DNA from: Morinoia aosen
Lineage: Eukaryota > Arthropoda > Malacostraca > Amphipoda > Talitridae
Length of the DNA: 64,000 nucleotides
Reading direction: 5' to 3'
Assembly (NCBI GenBank): GCA_030386875.1
Contig: CM059567.1
Span: 78,609,130-78,673,129 of the forward strand
The position numbers and the translations under genes are program-made. Positions 56,911-64,000 of the stretch are shown piece by piece. Under the pieces are notes generated by a model. The model saw only the letters and a list, made by a program, of their open reading frames with translations. It was not told the origin of the DNA and ran no database searches. The stretch's first letter is position 1; each line of letters begins with the position of its first letter.

Positions 56911-57602
56911 TAGAAGAGGGGGTCACACGGACGGACGCGGCTCTTATTATTACGAGTGCACACGGCCCGAGAAAAAAATGACAGGATTAGATAGAGAACC
57001 AACTGAGCTTCAACATGGCTTTCCCATGACTTCCCATGCTATTCTATGGTTTTACAATACTTTCCCCAAGTCTCAACCGCTGATATTCTATTCAACCTAA
57101 TCCAACCTACCAATACACGTGATATTCATTCCGACTCCCAATCTGCTGGGTTAAGGCACCGAAAATTGTGGAGTTGATGAAACTTGTATCACAGATACGC
57201 TCATCTCACACTTTCGGCTGGTGGGTGTGACACACAGACGGACGGGGCTCCTTTTGTTATATATGTAGATGGTGACTAGTCCACCCTTTTTATTTTAAAT
57301 AAGAAAGTAGGCGAAATGAAAGAAAGGTTGTAATAAAGAAATAAAAATTAATCTCTCGAGAGTTGATGAGGCCTAGTGCACACGCCCCGTCAAAAATGTA
57401 TAATAATGTTCGACAAATCACATGACACACGTGCCTATTTCCTTAGAATTCACGTGATATTCATTCCTACTCGAATTTGAAGGAATAATACACTGGAAAT
57501 TGTGGAGTTAATGAAGCTTGAATCACAGATACGCTCATCACACACTGCAGGCTGGCTTCGGACAGACAGACCGATGGACGCGGCTCTTATTATAGTATAG
57601 AT
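56911..57602. repeat. Three related tails of a LINE- or SINE-type repeat
   Basis: GGACGGACGCGGCTCTTATTAT (56930), CAGACGGACGGGGCTCCTTTTG (57236) and GACCGATGGACGCGGCTCTTATTAT (57570) end three units. Two have CACGTGATATTCATTCC, then TGTGGAGTT(G/A)ATGAA and TCACAGATACGCTCATC. Such GGAC-rich ends are common at the 3' end of RTE-type elements; that assignment is an inference. Confidence 0.55.
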
Positions 57603-57943
57603 TACAGAAATATTTCCAAAAGGCACAAATGGTACTGAACTCAACGCCAACAAAAACAGTTCACGGATCTAAATGTGTTCATATAAAAGTTATAAGGAAA
57701 CAGAATAATTTCCGATGCGCGAGGTTATCCATTGCCAAATTTAAGGTGAGGTATTAAATGGCATCCTGGCCTGAATGCGAGATATAACGCAAAAGACTTC
57801 ACCCGACTCTCAGATACAACGTTGAATAAAACACTAACATCACACACTGCACTGAAGGAATAAAATTATTCACTCAAAACCGTGAAACTGTCATGACTAC
57901 ACTCATGATATAGTGAGTCTTCTATCCAAGGAATAAATTCAAC
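57603..57943. other. Intron sequence, nothing recognised
   Basis: No repeat or coding motif noted. Confidence 0.4.
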
Positions 57944-57956
57944 TTGTATCCAAAGA

Positions 57957-58312
57957 TTATTATTATTATATAAAAAAGTTTTAGCCTCCCTTAACCACGA
58001 CAAAGATGTTCCAAGAGAGGAAGGAGGAAGGCACCATTTAGTATGGAGTTGAGGGAACGTGGAATCTATGCACAAGGTGCACAGAAACAGTAAGCTAGGA
58101 AAGAAGTTCATTAAACAAGAAAAAAGTTGAAGAAGAAAGTAGTAGGTGCTGAAAAACATGACAGCAGTGAACCGAAAAAAGATGGTCCGTAACAAAACAA
58201 AAACCTATTTTATTACAACAAAAAGGAAACCTAACCTTCAGCTCGGGCCCACACATGGTTCCCCTGGGAGCGCTAATTCCCATAGATACAATAGTTGTCT
58301 CCCCCTGAGGGG
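57957..58312 (-). mobile_element. SINE-like family S, copy 9
   Basis: The exact 13-bp target duplication TTGTATCCAAAGA (57944-57956 and 58313-58325), with a (TTA)n tail at left. Confidence 0.95.
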
Positions 58313-58325
58313 TTGTATCCAAAGA

Positions 58326-59566
58326 ATAAATAAATATAAATGCACCAACAATGTTTGGATTTGGAAGATTATCCGGCAATGTTATTGAAATGAAATGCTC
58401 GCTGGCAGGCTTAGAAAAATTTCTCAAGTTAATTCAATTCAGCAGCGACGCGAAGTCTAAGCCAAAACAGAGGAATAATTCTGCTGAAATAAATCATACC
58501 TTATCGATTGTTAGAAACTAAAAATAACGTTGTAGCCGGAAACTATAATAAATATATTTCACAATACTTCAATATCCTACCTACGCATATTGTCAAGAAT
58601 AATGAATTCAATATATTTTGGACTCCAGCATGCAAGTAGTACAAGGAAAGGGAACCGCGGACGTACTCGTAGAAAACTCTTCCGCAAATCGCAGGAAGCG
58701 TTTTACCGTTGTCTTGATTCCTAGCGAAAGACGATTTGAACGCGAGTTGATCGTCAGACTAGTGAAACATTTGCAGTGGTCCTTTACGTCTTCGCCGGCC
58801 GCTATAGAATCAAATTTCTACACACAAATACATCGACAAGAACGCATTGAAGCGCTCGCTCCGAGGTCGCTTTGACCTTGAAGTCATTCCAGAAAATAAA
58901 GAAAGCTAAAGGGTCAAAGAATCAGCGGAATCCATCGCCGTTTTTCGTTCCCGTCATGCCCGAAAACTGTCGAGGCGCCATTCAAGTTTCACGCAGCAAT
59001 TTGACAGCGAAGAACCGCACAAGCAAACGTCAAATCAACATGAACCTGAGTTCTGACGTTCTACTCTGGACTCCTCAGATATACAATATACCTTGTTAAT
59101 GCTCGCGCCCCACGACCCGACCTCTGAACAAAGCGCGTGCCTTTAGCTCTTGGGATGCAAGAAAAACCGATACGTATATTTATACAGACCGAAGAAATCA
59201 TACCGCTCAGACTTTTCCAACAGCTCTAAGAAACGCAAAAGTTTCGTTAGCGCACTGCATAGATTAAACTGCTTCAAAAGAGTAGGTACTCTTAAATTGC
59301 AGTGAGAAGCACTGCAAAGATTCTCTTTCATAGTACGAACCGTGGTTTCATTACCCAAAATACATTCACATGGCAAACGAAAAATAAGAACAAAAAATCT
59401 GGAACATTTGTAAAGCATATAAATATGTTATCTGATAGCGGAAAAAGTATTTGGACACTCGGAAGAAATCTGTTGCATTTTCGTGGTCTTCCTCGATTTA
59501 CTATTATACAGCTGTAATACAATTTCTGAAGACCTTCAAAACATTTTGTCAAAATCCCTGCAGAGT
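58326..59566. other. Intron sequence, nothing recognised
   Basis: A GC-richer part at 58620-59110 contains short open frames without known motifs. Confidence 0.4.
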
Positions 59567-60325
59567 CTAAGCCTGTTCTTCGACGGCGATGATCTTCAAT
59601 TTCTCAAGGCTGGCTACGCGGTCTGTGTATGATAGCTTCTTGATCGGGTAGTACTGGGAAGGTGTTTTCACATTTTCCAAAGGATTCAAATCCGGCGATT
59701 GCAAGGGCGACTTTAAGGCCTTGACATTTTTTACTCATTTACATTCTGCATTTGAGTAGGTTGCGGATAATTTTCCACTTGAAAGAACTAGTTATTTTTT
59801 AGCTTCATTCCATCTATTGACTTCGGCAAATCACCCGCTAAAATAATCCGATACTTAGCACTATTCACCGTTACTGTGATTTTCCTCAGCGCTCTCGTTT
59901 TCGTCAAAAGTAGACCATTCGCCCGTTCGCAACACAATATATATTTGTTACACACTTGAGTATTTTGAGTTATTGACAGTTCCATCTTCCCTCCAAACAC
60001 GCTTAACATTATGACCATAAAACTCGACCTTCAAAAATATACTTAGATCGAAGAGTCATCAGATGCTGCAGATCCCTTTCGCGAATCTTAATCCTAATTT
60101 CAAGAGACATTTCTTCAGCACAGATTTTTTGCAAAGAGATCGCGATCGGCATCTTTAGCAACGCAGTTCATGATTTGCTAAAGACCTTCAATAATTTCTT
60201 ATCTAATCAGCAATTAGGTCATTTTTAAGCTCCTTTCGAAGAACGAATGGATTAGTTTTTAAATCTCGTGAAATCCTTCGCTAACTTTCAGCCAAAATCT
60301 TCCGAGGCGCACCAGGCCCTGAGAC
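59567..60325 (-). pseudogene. Second Tc1-like transposase relic
   Basis: The minus strand ends with LQSPDLNPLENVKTPSQYYPIKKLSYTDRVASLEKLK and a stop at 59567, the usual C-terminus. Before it, FQVENYPQPT stands where relatives have FQQDNDPKHT, so the catalytic D is changed. Earlier, GPGAPRKILAES is followed by a stop and then RRISRDLKTNPFVLRKELKND, the N-terminal helix-turn-helix region. Several stops and frameshifts occur. Confidence 0.75.
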
Positions 60326-62594
60326 TTTTTTCTGGAGTCGCAAACTCCAATTTTTCTACGGTAAAACCGACTTTATAACAGGTACATTCCAAATATTTGG
60401 AAATATTGCGATGACTTGTTTTCTAAATACACGAATTAGTCTATTAGAGCACTTGATGCTTTTTCCCTGACCATGAAAATATTAGCCTCAATATATTGAA
60501 GTCCGCGTCAAATCTGAACCCTGATGTGTTCTGCAAAATAAACAGTCCAGTGGCTGTTCCTTCCTCATTCTGACATCGATGAACACCTGATCTCAGTGAC
60601 TGTGTAATGACTGTGACAATAATATCGGTAAAAGTATTAAAAAAACTCGATGACAAAAAGTTAATATGATTTTTCGAATCTTTTAATAGTTGTACTTTTC
60701 TCAGAGAGGCGTATAAGTCGAGCCCAAAACTATGAGATAGCTCAACAATCACTCCTGCCTATTAACAATTTCTAGAATATTCTAAGCTAGATAATATCAG
60801 AAAATACAGATTTAAAACACAATAAACGACTTGTCCAAGCTTTTTTACTGAAGTTATTATCATAAGTGTGTGGCTCCAAGGCGTCTTGAGCCATTGGGAT
60901 ACCAATAACAAAAAATCTATGCGTCGCTACCCAGCCTTAAATTCTCATGCGTATCGCGCCGCTTTCAGACGCAAGCTTGCAGACCCCTTAGCCACGAAGG
61001 AGTAAAGTTTAGCAAAACAAAATCGTTAAAATTGATCAATATCCCATATAGTGACGCTTTCAAGAGATGCTTCGACGCTAACATTTGCACTAAATGCAAT
61101 AGATACAATAACTACTAATACAGTGAAATTAAAAGTTACCAACGATTCAGAGGCATGCTAACATGACGATCAGGATTATTCGCTCCAGTGACTAAGCCTC
61201 GTGCCTCCACCCAATTTCAGTAACATGTCTTGCAGACCTTTTAGCATCCAGGAAGCATCGGCACCTTGTTCCTGACCTGTTGACACGAAGTCGCATGAAG
61301 GCACTGACCCGAAATTTCGGACGCTGTTCCAGTCAGCGCAGAGGTTCAATATATATTACCTTGAAACTCGTCTGCAAGGGCAGGATTAGCAAGCGGGGCA
61401 TCTGCCTGCAGTGAATGATCTCGCTGATGTGTCGCTCGCCAAGGCACATGAAGAACGAGAGAGCTCTAAGAATTAACATACGAATGCAAAACCACGGAAG
61501 CGCACACGGCCGGGCATGATGAGTGCATCAAATACAATGTCAAGGATGTCGAAATTTAGGTCAGTGAATGGCAGAGATAGCTTCAAGTAAAGGTTCTTTG
61601 CAAATAAATTAATGGCTAGAAACTTATTTGGGTAAAATAAATCCCATCGTTTTTGAAGAGGAAAATAAATGAAAAGGATTGTTGAGACTAATGTAAATAA
61701 TCACTTTAGTAGGGTTACTGTGAGTAACAAAAGTGCAGCGCAGTCCGTAAAACTGGTCACTATGTTGCCTCGGCGGTCGATTCACGTTGGTGGGTGGCAT
61801 TTTAACCGGTCACAGAAAGAAAGCCGAGGTGACGACCTTTTTGTCAAGCATGCTAAATTGAATTTGAAGCTCGCTTCTGAATCACTAAAAACTTTCAAGT
61901 CATCACAAAAATGCCCGTGAAAATTGAGCCCCATGGAGCGTTGCGAGGTCATTTGGCTCAACTGAAACAGGGTGCGGGCGGACAGCAGGTGCTGAATTGC
62001 GGCAGATGGAACACAAGACAGTAATTTGAGCCCAAGCAAAAATCATACCACGAAGCAGTTAACATTTACACAAACGGAAAACGATAGGCGGGAGGTAGCA
62101 TGGACACCGCGAGGCGATAAGGGCCCGAGTGGAGCTGAACATGCTCAGCACGGCAGTACAGCAACGCTCAGCAGCGGCCGAACACGGCGCTACCAGATCA
62201 CGTCGCTTGCACGCAAGACAGCAAGCGTAGAACGAACAAGAGCGGCCCAGACATGGCACTGAACACCAAAGCCAATCCTTGCATTCACCCCAGTGTTGAC
62301 CATTTACGGAGCTCAACGTGAACATACCATGTCAGACACACCACGCACAACGCCACTCAATGTCACGCCAATATCCCCATTTATTTCGACGTCAATTGCG
62401 ATTCACGTTACGTCGACGATGCCAACTTCACGTCTAGACAGAAGCCAATTTTGTTTGCTAGATCACCGTAAATACTGAAGTTATTACCTCGTCACCATAA
62501 AATATGCGGACGAAGTTACTCATGGTTACTTCTTGCCAACCATATTACCCTACTAATTTTTTTAAGGTAACAAAGCTCTACTCGGCAGCTATAA
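60326..62594. other. Intron sequence, nothing recognised
   Basis: No repeat with clear boundaries. 61930-62300 is somewhat GC-richer without a convincing frame. Confidence 0.4.
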
Positions 62595-62838
62595 GGCTCA
62601 TTTTACACTGAGCTAGGCGAGCAGCATCTAGCAAGCTCGCGTGAGCTATCTAGCAGATGGTCAGCAGGAATAGCACTATTACGAGCCGTTGCCTTCACAC
62701 TGAACTAGCACGTTCTATTCAGCATCCAGCATGCGAGGTGAAAGTGCTATTCCTACCTACCAGTCACGCACCCCATCTGCTAGATAGATTATGCGAGGTT
62801 GCTAGATGCTGCTTTGTTAGCTCAGTGTGAAATGGACC
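62595..62838. mobile_element. PIF/Harbinger-type MITE, 244 bp
   Basis: The ends GGCTCATTTTACACTGAGC and GCTCAGTGTGAAATGGACC are inverted repeats extending about 85 bp (AGCAGCATCTAGCAA, CTATCTAGCAGATG). TAA flanks both sides (62592-62594 and 62839-62841), the TWA target typical of Harbinger elements. Confidence 0.75.
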
Positions 62839-62983
62839 TAACACAGGAGAAGCGTTTCCAACGCTCACTTCAACATAAAGAAGCTGTGCTAAAGCCGTGT
62901 TCTTTTCTCTATTCCGCAGCCTGAGATTCACGAGATTCACACACAGCAAAGGTCATACGTTCAAAAGAGGGAAGAGCACTGAC

Positions 62984-63079
62984 TTGACCGGTGACGAAGA
63001 GGTGCGGTGCAGGGTGGTCGAGGCGAAGATTCCTTAGCGTTAGCTCTTCCCTCCAGTTCCAGCCGCTGCCTGGCCCGAC
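62984..63079 (-). CDS. rost: Rolling stone-like protein, exon 1 of those visible
   Basis: 96 bases between acceptor GATTTCCATTCCAG and donor GGTCAA|GTCAGT, phase 0 out. It encodes VGPGSGWNWREELTLRNLRLDHPAPHLFVTGQ, the family's N-terminal block W..EE(F/L)...L.LDH..P..FV.(S/G)Q, completed by W at the start of exon 2. The start codon must lie in an exon further upstream (higher coordinates or outside the window). Rolling stone proteins are multi-pass membrane proteins linked to myoblast fusion in flies. The intron that follows is about 14.5 kb and holds the STPR gene and many repeats. Confidence 0.8.
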
Positions 63080-63636
63080 CTGGAATGGAAATCACCAGAA
63101 AATATGAGCAATAGATGACGGACTGGTTCTTTTTGCGCCAGGAATCATCAGAAAATACGACGCAGTCAATAGGAGTGACTGGGGATTGAATGGGTTTTAC
63201 TGAAGCTAGAAGAACGGTCACTGGACACTCCAGGGTGAGGACAATCATAGTTAGAAAATGAATGGGCCTGTATGGAGATGATTATAAAGCAAAAAACAGA
63301 CGCGACTTGGACCAGCTACGAACAAAATTTATGATCATACAAGACAACCGAATTTTTTTGCCAAACCACGAATGAATGAATTTTACTTTTTTTCTCCATG
63401 CAGTTTCGAAGTTTTCGAACAATAATTGGAAATGATGAGCAACTCATACGCTAGTTTGGGCATAAATATTTTCACGTACAAATATTCAGTGCTCTTGGTC
63501 TTTTCTCCGAATTTAGAATTCGTAATTAAAATATACGTCAAGGAAGAAATATACGAGATAAAATTAATTCTATCGGCTCCATTAATCATAAAATCCACAG
63601 TCAAGAATAATTTGCCCAAGTTTAACGGATTATACG
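63080..63636. other. Upstream intron or 5' region; nothing recognised
   Basis: No start exon with a methionine could be identified with confidence. Confidence 0.35.
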
Positions 63637-63876
63637 AAAGTTTTAGCCTCCCTTTACCACAACAAAGGTGCTTTAAGAAACGAAGGCACCATTTAGTATG
63701 TTATTAAGAGAATGCGGAATCTACGCACTAGGTGCATAGAAACAGTAAACTAACAAAGAAGTTCATGAAACAAGAAAAAATTGAAGAAAGTAGTAGGTGG
63801 TGAAAAACAGGACAGCTGAGAACCGAAAAAAGATGGTCCGTAACGAAACAAAAACCTATTTAGTTTAAAAAAAAAG
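63637..63876 (-). mobile_element. SINE-like family S, copy 10 (head end missing)
   Basis: It runs from TTTTAGCCTCCCTTTACC to GTAACGAAACAAAAACC and then leaves the family at an A-rich run near 63870. It has small deletions. Same orientation as the other younger copies. Confidence 0.8.
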
Positions 63877-64000
63877 AATATTGTTTTAAAAGAAATCTTT
63901 ACGGTTTCTTTTAAAACCTTTCTAGTTCACCACAAACGCCGCAGCACCGCACAGTACTATTACTAAATGAACCAAGCGAGGGTGTAAATGAACAACTAAC

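Overview
The window is eukaryotic and almost certainly from an arthropod with a large, repeat-rich genome, probably an insect. It is AT-rich. Two host genes can be recognised, both on the minus strand. One is a rolling stone-like membrane protein, in five exons spread over more than 20 kb (63079 down to 42343). The other is an STPR-type repeat protein, lying inside the first visible intron of the rolling stone gene and broken by two retroposons. Nearly everything else is mobile DNA: a young Ty3/gypsy LTR element, two LINEs, Tc1 and mariner relics, a recently active SINE-like family, and many palindromic MITEs.

Layout, left to right. 1-1225: Gag end and protease part of an LTR element that has no reverse transcriptase, with a probable LTR at 5034-5340. 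5433-6150: a 23-unit minisatellite with an E-box core in most units, followed by a tRNA-derived SINE. 7.1-20.1 kb: a region of nested palindromes. Several MITE families here share related ends and 8-bp target duplications; a piggyBac-type MITE is also present. One MITE copy (16346-20136) has exact 8-bp duplications and contains two further insertions, one of which carries a GC-rich core promoter region (three CCAAT boxes, two CRE-like sites, TATA). 21190-30557: an intact LTR retrotransposon with 2.2-kb LTRs, gag and pol. 31.4-36.9 kb: a LINE whose second open frame starts with an OTU-type cysteine protease domain before endonuclease and reverse transcriptase.

38-64 kb: Tc1 and mariner relics, the rolling stone exons, and, mostly in its introns, the SINE-like family, TTAA-flanked MITEs, a Harbinger-type MITE, a 53-bp minisatellite, a 5'-truncated jockey-type LINE (53670-56265) and the STPR gene it interrupts.

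The strongest candidates for something undescribed are the OTU-containing LINE, the nested 8-bp-duplication element carrying a promoter, and the SINE-like family without an obvious Pol III promoter. All calls come from reading the sequence; no database search was possible.
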